DNA of 64,000 nt from an uncultured Flavobacteriaceae bacterium (GTDB lineage: Bacteria; Bacteroidota; Bacteroidia; Flavobacteriales; Flavobacteriaceae). Made by a program: the position numbers and the translations under genes. The stretch covers positions 26,722-90,721 of the forward strand of contig CANNAC010000012.1 in NCBI GenBank assembly GCA_947502495.1, given 5' to 3'. Positions 17,824-26,259 of the stretch are shown here, in pieces; position 1 is the stretch's first letter; the number at the start of each line of letters is the position of its first letter. The notes below the pieces were generated by a model, which did no database searches, had not been told where the DNA came from, and saw only the letters and a list, made by a program, of their open reading frames with translations.

Positions 17824-19512
17824 ATGAGAATTCTACTTATTTTATTTCTAGCTTGCCCCTTTATATCTAATGCACAAAGCGTTTATCCTACCGATTATTT
17901 TAGATCTCCTCTAGACATTACTTTGGTTGCCGCCGGTACTTTTGGTGAATTACGATCCAACCATTTTCATTCTGGAATGGATTTAAAAACACAACAGCGT
18001 GAAGGTTTAAAGGTATACGGTACCGCAAGTGGCTATATTAGTAGAATTAAAGTTTCTCATTTTGGCTACGGAAAAGCATTATATGTTACGCATCCTAATG
18101 GATACACTACTGTTTACGGACATTTACAAAGCTTTTCAAAAGAGATTGAAGCGTATGTAAAAAAACGCCAATACGAAGAGGAATCCTTTGAAATTCAACT
18201 ATTTCCAAATCCAGAAGAACTACTTGTAGAAAAAGGAGAAGTCATTGCGTATTCAGGAAATACTGGTGGTTCTGGCGGACCTCATTTGCATTACGAAATT
18301 AGAGATAACGAAGAAAGACCTATAAATCCTTTACTTTTCGGATTAGATATAAAAGACAGCACCAAGCCAATTATTACAGAAGTATATGCCTACCCAATTG
18401 GTGAAGATGCACATGTAAACAAATCCAAAATAAAACAAAAGCTTCGATTAATAGATAATAAAGATGGTACATATTCCGTTGAAAACTTAGAAGCTTATGG
18501 AAAAATCGGTTTTGCTATCGCAACTATAGATAGACAGGATTTGGCTGCCAATAAAAACGGCGTCTATAATATTCAAACAAGATATAATGGTGATTTATGT
18601 TTTGAGTTAGATTTTAAGCGTTTTTCGTTTAGCGAAACCAAACATTTAAATCGTTTAATAGATTATGATCTATATAAAACAAAAAAACAAAGAGTTCAAA
18701 AGTTATTTATAGAAGAAAACAACCCATTAAGTATGTACAATAACTCCTCCAATGATGGCTATATTGAGATAGAAGACAGCACTTCTTCGGTGTATAAAGT
18801 GCGTGTTTCCGATATTGAAGATAATGATGTTTGGCTTCAAATAAATATTAAAGGTTTAAAAACAAATGACGTTTTACCTATGGAAGACACTACTACGCCA
18901 TTTTATATTTATGCTAGTCAAGAGGAAGTTTTAAACGAAGGCCGCGTTAAAGTAAACATTGGAAGTAATACTTTTTATGATGATTTTTTTATCGACTTTA
19001 AGGTCACAAAAGATACATTAAGATTACATGAAGATATCATTCCTGCAAAAAGGAATTTCGACATTAGTTATGATTTAAGTGGTTATAAAACTGAAGATGC
19101 TAGTAAAGTATATATTGCAAGATTGGTTGGTTGGAATGATTATCCGCTGTATTCCAACACAAAAAGGAAAGGAAGCATTTTAACTACTAGCACAAAAACA
19201 TTGGGTAAGTATGCGCTGGCTACAGATACCATTGCGCCGACGATAACACCAAAAAACTTTTCCAAAGGAAAATGGCTAAGCAAGTACCGATTCCTAAAAA
19301 TTAAAATTGAAGATAAAGGTTCTGGAATATCTAATTACAGAGCTACTTTAAATGGAAAATGGATTTTAACCGAGTACGATTATAAAACAAAAACATTAAC
19401 TTACGACTTTAACGATGGCGTTTCCACGGAAACAAAAAATAATTTAAAGCTAATTGTTACAGATAATGTTGGAAATAATTCTACATTTGAAACTATGTTT
19501 TACCGAAAATAA
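17824..19512 (+). CDS. M23-family (LytM-type) metallopeptidase, exported
   Basis: A 562-residue protein with a signal peptide (MRILLILFLACPFISNAQS) and an N-terminal LytM domain at about 40-185. The zinc ligands are visible: FHSGMDLKT (HxxxD) and HLHYEI (HxH), with the GYTTVYGHL and GNTGGSGGPHLH blocks between. The long C-terminal half is beta-rich and has no recognised domain. It should cleave peptidoglycan cross-bridges or serve as an envelope scaffold. It lies 12 bases before a TonB-dependent receptor gene, so the two are very probably one operon. Confidence 0.9.
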   Translation: MRILLILFLACPFISNAQSVYPTDYFRSPLDITLVAAGTFGELRSNHFHSGMDLKTQQREGLKVYGTASGYISRIKVSHFGYGKALYVTHPNGYTTVYGHLQSFSKEIEAYVKKRQYEEESFEIQLFPNPEELLVEKGEVIAYSGNTGGSGGPHLHYEIRDNEERPINPLLFGLDIKDSTKPIITEVYAYPIGEDAHVNKSKIKQKLRLIDNKDGTYSVENLEAYGKIGFAIATIDRQDLAANKNGVYNIQTRYNGDLCFELDFKRFSFSETKHLNRLIDYDLYKTKKQRVQKLFIEENNPLSMYNNSSNDGYIEIEDSTSSVYKVRVSDIEDNDVWLQINIKGLKTNDVLPMEDTTTPFYIYASQEEVLNEGRVKVNIGSNTFYDDFFIDFKVTKDTLRLHEDIIPAKRNFDISYDLSGYKTEDASKVYIARLVGWNDYPLYSNTKRKGSILTTSTKTLGKYALATDTIAPTITPKNFSKGKWLSKYRFLKIKIEDKGSGISNYRATLNGKWILTEYDYKTKTLTYDFNDGVSTETKNNLKLIVTDNVGNNSTFETMFYRK

Positions 19513-19524
19513 AAACGAACTATC

Positions 19525-21987
19525 TTGAATACTAAATTTCAATTCCTATCTTCTCTATTTATTCTTCTACCTTTTTTTATGTTTGCCCAAACAGGAACAT
19601 TAAGAGGTGTCATTCTAGATGAATTTAACAAACCAGTAGACAACGTAAATATTAAAGCGGACGACACTGGAACCACAACAAATGCCAATGGTTTTTTTAT
19701 TTTAAAAATACCTGCTAACCAAGATGTAACAGTAACCTTTACGCACATTTCATTAAAAAAGACAGTAGTTACTTTTAACTTGAAAAATGGGGAAGAAATA
19801 GAATTCAATCCGGTAATGCAAACCAATATTGAGCAAATTGCAACGGTTGTTATTTCGGGAAGAAAAAGAAAAGATGTTCAAGGTGTTATTACTCTAAAAC
19901 CGGCAACCATTAGAAGAATTCCGGGTGCAAATGCAGGAGTAGAAAATTTATTAAAAACACTTCCGGGTGTAAATAGTAACAACGAATTAAGCACACAATA
20001 CTCCGTTCGTGGTGGTAATTATGACGAAAATCTGGTATATGTAAATGGTATTGAAGTATACAGACCGTTTTTAATTCGCTCCGGACAACAAGAAGGTTTA
20101 AGTTTTGTAAATACCGATTTAGTACAGAATGTAGATTTTTCTGCTGGAGGATTTCAAGCCAAATATGGGGATAAACTTTCTTCTGTTTTAGATATTACTT
20201 ACAGAAAGCCAACCGATTTTGGTATCGCAGCAGATTTAAGCTTACTTGGTGGAAGCATCGCTATAGAAGCCGCAAGTAATGATAATAAATTAACAGGAAT
20301 TGTTGGTGTACGTTACAGAGATAATAGCTTACTAGTAAATGCTAAAGAAACAGAAACCAATTACGATCCTAAATTTTTAGACGTGCAATCTTTCGTTACT
20401 TATAATTTTACAGATAAATTTAGCTTAAGCTTTTTAGGAAACGCTTCTATTAACAAATACAACTACGAGCCACAAACCAGACAAACCAATTTTGGAACCT
20501 TAACAGATCCTATCGCACTACTTGTTTTTTATGAAGGACAAGAAAAAGATGCATACCAAACACTTTTTGGTGCATTACAAGGAACTTACAAAGTAAATGA
20601 CGATTTAAACTTAAGTTTAGTAGCTTCGACATATCACACTACAGAAGAAGAGTATTTTGATATTCTTGCACAATACCGCCTTGGAGAAGTAAACACCAAT
20701 ATTGGTGACGAAGATTTAGGAGAAGTAGAATTTAGTGAAGGTATTGGCGGACAATTAAATCATGGTAGAAATGATTTAGATGCACTTATTACAACTATTG
20801 AGCATAAAGGAGATTACGAAATTAACGACAACAATTTCGAATGGTCCGTAAAATATACCAACGAAGATATTAGAGATCGATTAGTAGAATGGGAAGTTGT
20901 AGATTCTGCAGGATTTACTATTAATCCGCCAAATCTAGATGATTTCAATAACCAACCATATCAACCAAATGAAGGTCCTATTACGGCCTACCAAAACGTT
21001 AGAGCAAATAACAATACTTCTATAGATAGAATACAAGCGTATTTACAATGGAGTAGACGTTTCGCCGTTGGTGAAAGTGAACTTTGGGTAAATGCCGGAG
21101 CAAGAATGCACAATTGGAATGTAGAAGGAGACGGCATTGCTAGTTCTTCACAAACCGTTTTTAGTCCGAGAGCACAAATAGCCATAAAACCGAATTGGAA
21201 AAAAGACATGCTATTTAGATTTGGAACTGGTTTTTACTACCAACCTCCTTTTTATAGAGAATTACGCGATCAAAACGGAGAAGTACAACCCAATGTAAAA
21301 GCACAGCAATCTATTCATTTTGTCTTAGGAAATGATTACAGTTTTAAAATGTGGGACAGACCATTTAAACTTACTAGTGAAGCCTATTACAAAAAGATAA
21401 ACGATGTAAATCCGTATACCGTAGAAAACGTAAGAATACGTTATGCTGCCGATAACAATGCGGAAGCATATGCCTATGGTTTAGACCTACGATTAAACGG
21501 TGAGTTTGTTCCTGGAACAGAATCTTGGTTTAGTTTTGGTTATTTAAAAACCGAAGAAAATATTGATGGCCGTGGCTATATTGCAAGACCAACAGACCAA
21601 CGTTTAAAATTTGCGGCATTATTTCAAGATTATGTACCAACCATGCCAAACTTAAAAATGTATTTAAACTTAGTATATAACACCGGACTTCCTGGTGGTT
21701 CACCAAGTTATGCAGATCCTTATGTATATCAAAATCGCTTACCAGATTATAAACGTGCAGATTTAGGTGTGCAATATGTACTTGTAGACGACAAAAAGCA
21801 GTTTGATTCTGGCTGGAAAAAACCATTTAAAGAACTTGCTTTAGGTATCGAAATATTTAATATTTTTGATGTACAAAACTCTATTACAAATACTTGGGTT
21901 AGAGATGTATATAGCAAACGCCAATATGCAATACCAAACTACTTGACGCCAAGAGTTTTTAATGTGAGACTAAATATGAAGTTTTAA
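19525..21987 (+). CDS. TonB-dependent receptor with carboxypeptidase-like N-terminal domain
   Basis: An 820-residue outer-membrane receptor. The signal peptide ends at MFAQ; a CarboxypepD_reg-like domain follows (about 22-105, TGTLRGVILDEFNKPVDNV), then the plug (about 125-230, LLKTLPGVNSN, YSVRGGNYDENLVYVNGIEV) and a 22-strand barrel ending in FNVRLNMKF. No SusD-type partner is adjacent, so it is not a standard polysaccharide-locus receptor; the ligand is unknown. The start codon is TTG at 19525: no in-frame ATG occurs before the signal peptide core, and the previous stop is 12 bases upstream. Confidence 0.93.
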   Translation: MNTKFQFLSSLFILLPFFMFAQTGTLRGVILDEFNKPVDNVNIKADDTGTTTNANGFFILKIPANQDVTVTFTHISLKKTVVTFNLKNGEEIEFNPVMQTNIEQIATVVISGRKRKDVQGVITLKPATIRRIPGANAGVENLLKTLPGVNSNNELSTQYSVRGGNYDENLVYVNGIEVYRPFLIRSGQQEGLSFVNTDLVQNVDFSAGGFQAKYGDKLSSVLDITYRKPTDFGIAADLSLLGGSIAIEAASNDNKLTGIVGVRYRDNSLLVNAKETETNYDPKFLDVQSFVTYNFTDKFSLSFLGNASINKYNYEPQTRQTNFGTLTDPIALLVFYEGQEKDAYQTLFGALQGTYKVNDDLNLSLVASTYHTTEEEYFDILAQYRLGEVNTNIGDEDLGEVEFSEGIGGQLNHGRNDLDALITTIEHKGDYEINDNNFEWSVKYTNEDIRDRLVEWEVVDSAGFTINPPNLDDFNNQPYQPNEGPITAYQNVRANNNTSIDRIQAYLQWSRRFAVGESELWVNAGARMHNWNVEGDGIASSSQTVFSPRAQIAIKPNWKKDMLFRFGTGFYYQPPFYRELRDQNGEVQPNVKAQQSIHFVLGNDYSFKMWDRPFKLTSEAYYKKINDVNPYTVENVRIRYAADNNAEAYAYGLDLRLNGEFVPGTESWFSFGYLKTEENIDGRGYIARPTDQRLKFAALFQDYVPTMPNLKMYLNLVYNTGLPGGSPSYADPYVYQNRLPDYKRADLGVQYVLVDDKKQFDSGWKKPFKELALGIEIFNIFDVQNSITNTWVRDVYSKRQYAIPNYLTPRVFNVRLNMKF

Positions 21988-22029
21988 AAAATTTAACATA
22001 TTTTTTTAATATCGAATTAAAAACAGTAG

Positions 22030-22037
22030 TAATTTTG
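22030..22037 (+). promoter_or_regulatory. -7 promoter element with a near-leaderless start
   Basis: TAATTTTG is a perfect TAnnTTTG box, but its last base is only five bases from the ATG at 22043. The mRNA would begin at or next to the start codon unless the second in-frame ATG (22052) is used. Confidence 0.6.
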
Positions 22038-22042
22038 CCTTC

Positions 22043-22417
22043 ATGAAACAGATGTTTAGAAATATAATGGCGTTAAGCCTGCTGCTTGCTTATAGTTTAA
22101 GCATCAGTATTTCTATGCAAAATCTTGTCATAGATGTTGTTTCAGATAGCAGTAAGCAACATCAAGTTGCGCATAACCATTCCGATTCTAAAACACCGGT
22201 GCTTTCTGTATTTCCAGATTTAGAACCACTTGCAGATATTGCTAGTTCTAGTACTTTTAATTTTCAATCTGAAAAATTAAAAGCACAGTTTCTACTTTTT
22301 AAGTATGCCGAAAACTACACGGTAACCAAAGACAAACAATACGTGTATCGTAGTGTGAACATCCATCCTGGTCTAACTATAGATGCACTACTCTACCCTT
22401 TCCATACCTTTTCATAA
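22043..22417 (+). CDS. Small exported protein of unknown function
   Basis: A 124-residue protein with an N-terminal hydrophobic signal or anchor (about 8-26, IMALSLLLAYSLSISISM) and a mature part containing a His-rich patch, QHQVAHNHSDS, at about 39-49. I do not recognise a family. His patches of this sort occur in small periplasmic proteins near metal-handling systems, but no such genes are adjacent, so a metal role is only a guess. It has its own promoter. Confidence 0.6.
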   Translation: MKQMFRNIMALSLLLAYSLSISISMQNLVIDVVSDSSKQHQVAHNHSDSKTPVLSVFPDLEPLADIASSSTFNFQSEKLKAQFLLFKYAENYTVTKDKQYVYRSVNIHPGLTIDALLYPFHTFS

Positions 22418-22444
22418 CCATTATTTTTTTATTTACCCGAATTA

Positions 22445-22467
22445 CTAATGCAACAAAACAGCATTAG
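22445..22467. other. Hairpin in the gap after the small exported protein gene
   Basis: Inverted repeat CTAATGC/GCATTAG around a 9-base loop, followed by a weak T-rich stretch; a second small hairpin, CTTGG with CCAAG, follows about 28 bases on. It could be a weak terminator or a leader structure of the next gene. Confidence 0.4.
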
Positions 22468-22540
22468 TTGTCACCTTTTTATATCCTTGGTTTTTAGCCA
22501 AGACGTACACTATATATACAAAATAAAAAAAAATAAAATT

Positions 22541-23044
22541 ATGGAATCAACAAGCACCATTATCGGAGTTATAATTACCCTTATAGTAATATTACCAATC
22601 CTATTCATACAAAGATCACAAATTAGTAAAAAGAAAAAATCTAAAAAAGGTTTTATAGACGAAGCACAAAAAAACAATTTAAAGGTAACCGAACCTGATT
22701 TTTGGGGATCGTACTACGCGCTTGCAATTGACGAAAACCAGAACAAACTAATCTATTCTAAAATAATTGATGAAGAACATAACACGATTATTATAGATGT
22801 CGAAGAAATAGCTTCTTGTGAAATTGTTAGAACCAACAGAACTTTTAAAAGCAATAAAGTTTTTAAAACGGAAACAGATAAAATCGATTTGGTTATTGGT
22901 TTTAAAAATTCGAATAAAGCAAAAGAAGTATTAGAGTTTTACAATGTAGATGTAAACATTGAAATGACAAATGAAGTTCCGCTTCTAGATAAATGGGAAT
23001 CTAAAATTAAAAGCAGCATACATAGAAAAGAACAAGCTGCTTAA
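22541..23044 (+). CDS. Single-pass membrane protein of unknown function
   Basis: A 167-residue protein starting at the ATG at 22541, because the in-frame sequence upstream is low-complexity leader. One N-terminal membrane helix (about 6-25, IIGVIITLIVILPILFIQ) is followed by a Lys-rich stop-transfer segment (KKKKSKKG) and a soluble cytoplasmic domain of about 130 residues with a beta-rich pattern (YYALAIDENQNKLIYSKI, TDKIDLVIGFKNSNKAKEV). It resembles PH-like small domains in strand spacing, but I cannot name a family. A strong terminator follows. Confidence 0.7.
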   Translation: MESTSTIIGVIITLIVILPILFIQRSQISKKKKSKKGFIDEAQKNNLKVTEPDFWGSYYALAIDENQNKLIYSKIIDEEHNTIIIDVEEIASCEIVRTNRTFKSNKVFKTETDKIDLVIGFKNSNKAKEVLEFYNVDVNIEMTNEVPLLDKWESKIKSSIHRKEQAA

Positions 23045-23062
23045 GTGTTGATTAATTGAAAT

Positions 23063-23100
23063 AAAAAACCTTCAGAGAAATAATTTCTGAAGGTTTTTTT
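23063..23100 (+). terminator. Terminator after the single-pass membrane protein gene
   Basis: A long stem based on ACCTTCAGA/TCTGAAGGT followed by a run of seven Ts, about 20 bases past the stop at 23044. Confidence 0.92.
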
Positions 23101-23182
23101 ATGTTTTATCGTATTTGCTTTTAGCTCTTTAATTGGACTAAAAAAGTTAGATCTTACTTTAGTGAAATCCGGAAGGTTTGTC

Positions 23183-23218
23183 TAAAAATAAACGAAGCGC
23201 ATTTTACGAAGCTTCATT
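23183..23218 (-). terminator. Terminator of the cysteine desulfurase gene
   Basis: Minus-strand stem from 23211-23218 and 23191-23198 (AATGAAGC with GCTTCGTT, one G-U pair) followed by a T-rich tail, just past the stop at 23226. Confidence 0.65.
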
Positions 23219-23225
23219 ATTTTAT

Positions 23226-24368
23226 TTATACAAACTCTTTTAAAACACCAACCGCATAATCAATCTCTTCTTTGGTGTTGTATTTACAAAAAGAAAAACG
23301 AATAGATGGCTTTTGCATATCTTCTTCATCTAAGATTTGCGCTAAAACGTGCGAACCTTTCCCGCTTCCACTTTGACAAGCAGATCCTTTAGAGCAAGCA
23401 ATTCCTTTTAAATCCATTTGAAACTGCAAGGTCAATGCTTTTTCTACACTCATTGGCAAACATACATTTATTAAAGTATAAGTGCTTTTTACTTGATCTT
23501 CACAGTTTCCATTATATTTTACTCCTGGAATAGCCTTTTTAAGTACTACTTTAAAATAATCTTTTAAATCTTGCACATAAGCACGCTCTTCATCTAGATT
23601 TTGATATGCTAGTTTAAAAGCGGTTTCTAAACCTTTTATAGCATGCACAGGTTCTGTTCCTGCTCGGTAACCACGTTCTTGAGATCCTCCAAAAATAAGT
23701 GGCTTAAAATTGCTGTTTTTACGTATGTAAGCAAAACCAATTCCTTTTGGTCCGTGAAATTTATGTGCCGCAGCGGTCATAAAATCAATAGGAGTTTCTT
23801 GTACATTCCATTCAAAATGACCAATAGATTGTACGGTATCACTATGAAAAAGGGCATTATTGGTTTGGCATAATGCAGCAACTTTATCTATATCCAGAAT
23901 ATTACCAATTTCATTATTAACATGCATTAAACTTACCAATTTACGCTCATCATTAGCAGATAGTAATCTTTCTAAATCTTCGTAATCTGGAGTACCACAA
24001 TGTTGTAATTTTACATACTCCACCGTAACGTTATATTCATTTCTTAGTTCTTCCACCGTATGCAAAACGGCATGATGTTCTATTGGAGAAGTAATAATAG
24101 TAGTTACATTTCCATCTCTAACCGCACAACGTAAAATCATGTTATCTGCTTCTGTACCTCCAGAAGTAAAAATAATTTCCTGAGGTAATGCATGCAATTG
24201 CTTTGCAATGGTTTTTCTTGCTGTTTCTATAATAGCTTTTGAAGAACGTCCAAATGCGTGTGTTGACGATGGATTACCATAGTGTGTAGCAAGAACATCT
24301 TGCATATCTTTAATAACTTCATCACGTACTTGTGTGGTTGCAGCACTATCAAAATAAACAGTTTTCAT
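23226..24368 (-). CDS. Cysteine desulfurase (NifS/IscS type)
   Basis: A 380-residue PLP enzyme that moves sulfur from cysteine to a carrier or scaffold for Fe-S cluster or thionucleoside synthesis. The start is the ATG at 24366-24368 (MKTVYFDSAATTQ), the usual class V aminotransferase opening; a longer reading frame upstream would read through the promoter. The PLP-binding Lys is in AAAHKFHGPKGIGF, and the catalytic Cys is in the flexible loop CSKGSACQSGSG. No iscU, sufE or tRNA-modification gene is adjacent, so the acceptor is not known. Confidence 0.94.
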   Translation of the reverse strand: MKTVYFDSAATTQVRDEVIKDMQDVLATHYGNPSSTHAFGRSSKAIIETARKTIAKQLHALPQEIIFTSGGTEADNMILRCAVRDGNVTTIITSPIEHHAVLHTVEELRNEYNVTVEYVKLQHCGTPDYEDLERLLSANDERKLVSLMHVNNEIGNILDIDKVAALCQTNNALFHSDTVQSIGHFEWNVQETPIDFMTAAAHKFHGPKGIGFAYIRKNSNFKPLIFGGSQERGYRAGTEPVHAIKGLETAFKLAYQNLDEERAYVQDLKDYFKVVLKKAIPGVKYNGNCEDQVKSTYTLINVCLPMSVEKALTLQFQMDLKGIACSKGSACQSGSGKGSHVLAQILDEEDMQKPSIRFSFCKYNTKEEIDYAVGVLKEFV

Positions 24369-24394
24369 AAATAAGAATTGATTGTTAGAAGCTA

Positions 24395-24424
24395 CAAAAA
24401 TAGAGGAATTAAAATTATTAACAA
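24395..24424 (-). promoter_or_regulatory. Promoter of the cysteine desulfurase gene
   Basis: TATTTTTG on the minus strand (24395-24402) with TTG 19 bases upstream (24422-24424), 26 bases from the ATG. It fixes the start at 24368, as the longer frame would begin upstream of transcription. Confidence 0.75.
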
Positions 24425-24454
24425 GAAGCATCGTTATAAGTTTAACAATTCTAT

Positions 24455-24462
24455 TATTTTTG
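24455..24462 (+). promoter_or_regulatory. -7 promoter element of the TSP3-repeat lipoprotein gene
   Basis: TATTTTTG lies 18 bases before the ATG at 24481 and diverges from the cysteine desulfurase promoter. Confidence 0.65.
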
Positions 24463-24480
24463 TTCAAAAATTGCACTATT

Positions 24481-25419
24481 ATGAAAAAGTTACTTTATGT
24501 TTTTTTATCTGTTTTTACATTTATTTCTTGTGACGATGGAGATATAATTACGGAAGAATTAGATTTTGAAGATACTTTTTCCGCTTGCGGCGAATTGGTG
24601 TTTTATAAAATAAAAGAAGATCCAGCAGAATCGCTTTCACTAAGAATCACTTCTGTATCAAAAACATTAGATAGTTTAATTGCTACAGATGATAATGGCG
24701 TATTATATCTTACAGAAGAAGTCTATGCCATTAACGGAACTTCAAACTTTTTTAACTACAGAAGATACAACACAACACCTGCCGATTTCTTTTGTAACGA
24801 TGTACCTCCTTCTAATATAACGATTACCAATGATGAAGAAAGCACCACTGGAACGGCAACAGTTTATATTTCTTTAGTTGAAGATGATAATGATGGTATT
24901 CCTGCAGAAATGGAAGATATAAATGGTAATGGAGATCTTACGGATGATGATAGTGATGGAGATGGTATACCAGATTATTTAGATGAAGATGATGATGGCG
25001 ATAACGTACTTACACGACTAGAAATTGATACAGCGGATGCCGATGGAGATGACGACCCTACAACCAACCCTATAGATACAGATGGTGATGGCATACCAAA
25101 TTATTTAGATACAGATGATGATGGAGATGGTGTAGAAACTATAGATGAAGAAAACGATTCGCAAGACGAAGATCCTTCCAACGATTTTACAAGTACCAAT
25201 CCGGCTATTACCGTTGCCGATTATTTAAACGATGCTGTTTCTAATACGGTTGCAGCAACCGCGTATAAAGATCACGATATACAACAAGTTTTTAAAATCA
25301 CCATAGAATTAAGAAGTATAGAACTACCTTCTATTACGTATGACTTTTTAGACTTTGGAACTTTGGAAGACACTAGTTTAACCACAGAAAGAACGGTAGA
25401 AGATATACCTTTCCCTTAA
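24481..25419 (+). CDS. Lipoprotein with thrombospondin type-3-like calcium-binding repeats
   Basis: A 312-residue protein starting at 24481; the in-frame extension upstream lies in the promoter. A lipobox (FISC, about Cys17) marks it as a lipoprotein. The middle (about 140-240) is extremely Asp-rich with several DxDxDGxPDYxD repeats (DSDGDGIPDYLDEDDDGD, DTDGDGIPNYLDTDDDGDG) of the TSP3/calcium-binding kind. Such repeats usually form rigid Ca-loaded stalks on the cell surface. The function of the flanking domains is unknown. Its stop codon overlaps the stop of the convergent smr gene by four bases. Confidence 0.85.
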   Translation: MKKLLYVFLSVFTFISCDDGDIITEELDFEDTFSACGELVFYKIKEDPAESLSLRITSVSKTLDSLIATDDNGVLYLTEEVYAINGTSNFFNYRRYNTTPADFFCNDVPPSNITITNDEESTTGTATVYISLVEDDNDGIPAEMEDINGNGDLTDDDSDGDGIPDYLDEDDDGDNVLTRLEIDTADADGDDDPTTNPIDTDGDGIPNYLDTDDDGDGVETIDEENDSQDEDPSNDFTSTNPAITVADYLNDAVSNTVAATAYKDHDIQQVFKITIELRSIELPSITYDFLDFGTLEDTSLTTERTVEDIPFP

Positions 25420-25970
25420 GAGTTGCTGTTTTGGTAGATGTAAACTTCTGTAGCTCCTAAACCATATTTTTGGTAATTAGCTTCATAATATTTCACATTA
25501 TATCTACCAAAAAGATATGCTAATTCCATTTTTAGCACGCCTTCACCTACGCCATGAATAAAAACCATTTTTTGCATGCGTTTATGTATAGCAAATTCTA
25601 ACTGTCTTTTTGCTGTATCTAGCTGTAAATTTAACATGTCGTGGTTTGACATTCCTCTAGAAGAATTTGTTAAATGATGAATATGTAAGTCCACTTCAAA
25701 AGTAGCTTCGTAACGCTCTTTGGGCTTTTTAGTTACTTGTTTTCTTTTCTTCGATTCTTTTTCTGAAACTACATTTTGAAAAGAACTATTCTTAAAAACA
25801 TTTTGATTTAAAGGATTCGATTTTTCTTGCTTTATGAGTTCCTTATTATTAAAATCTAACTCAAAACCATCTTCGGTTAAAATAGTTATAACCCCATTAG
25901 ATATTCTGGTTATTTCACCAGATAAATCATCATCTAAAACAAACACAAAATCACCAACTTTAAAACTCAT
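25416..25970 (-). CDS. Smr-domain protein with N-terminal DUF2027-like region
   Basis: A 184-residue protein starting at MSFKVGDFVFV (25970). The N-terminal 50 residues form a small SH3-like beta domain, a basic linker with KESKKRKQVTKKPKE follows, and the C-terminal Smr domain (about 100-180) has the motif pair VDLHIHHL and HGVGEGVLKMEL. Smr domains cut DNA branches or nick RNA, and the same domain ends MutS2. The usual LDLHG motif is altered to VDLHIHHL, as in the Bacteroidota DUF2027-Smr group. It overlaps the upstream small membrane gene by 11 bases. Confidence 0.88.
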   Translation of the reverse strand: MSFKVGDFVFVLDDDLSGEITRISNGVITILTEDGFELDFNNKELIKQEKSNPLNQNVFKNSSFQNVVSEKESKKRKQVTKKPKERYEATFEVDLHIHHLTNSSRGMSNHDMLNLQLDTAKRQLEFAIHKRMQKMVFIHGVGEGVLKMELAYLFGRYNVKYYEANYQKYGLGATEVYIYQNSNS

Positions 25971-26151
25971 CTTTTTCTTCTTCCTCTTTTTTATCTGGTA
26001 TGGTACTATAAATCCTATACAAACCAAACATTAAAACTACAATTCCTAATACTAAAACCAAGGTGTTTTGTTTCGCTTCCGCTTGTGCATAAACAGCTAC
26101 AAAACAGCCAATTAAAATCAATATATAACTTAAATATTTAGATAAAAACAT
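25960..26151 (-). CDS. Small two-helix membrane protein
   Basis: A 63-residue protein with two hydrophobic helices (about 5-23 and 30-48) and a charged tail rich in Lys and Glu (PDKKEEEEKDEF). The 11-base overlap with the smr gene indicates translational coupling. Function unknown; I know such small membrane proteins only as unnamed neighbours of smr in flavobacteria. Confidence 0.7.
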   Translation of the reverse strand: MFLSKYLSYILILIGCFVAVYAQAEAKQNTLVLVLGIVVLMFGLYRIYSTIPDKKEEEEKDEF

Positions 26152-26170
26152 ATAATAAACGATGCATTAA

Positions 26171-26178
26171 TACTTTTG
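26171..26178 (+). promoter_or_regulatory. Possible -7 element upstream of the S74-domain gene
   Basis: TACTTTTG matches TAnnTTTG and would give a leader of about 75 bases for the gene at 26260. No -33 element is visible, so this is tentative. Confidence 0.4.
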
Positions 26179-26259
26179 GTCGAAAATAACCAATATAAAC
26201 CACATCTCTAATGATTTTTAACTAGATTTAGTAGAAGAACCCAAAAAAACAACTGTATC

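Noticed and set aside
24369..24476. 36-residue N-terminal extension of the cysteine desulfurase
   Set aside because: The extension covers the gene's own promoter (24395-24424) and is not like the start of class V enzymes; the ATG at 24368 is right.
24382..24480. 33-residue N-terminal extension of the TSP3 lipoprotein
   Set aside because: It would place the lipobox signal far inside the protein and read through the -7 box at 24455.
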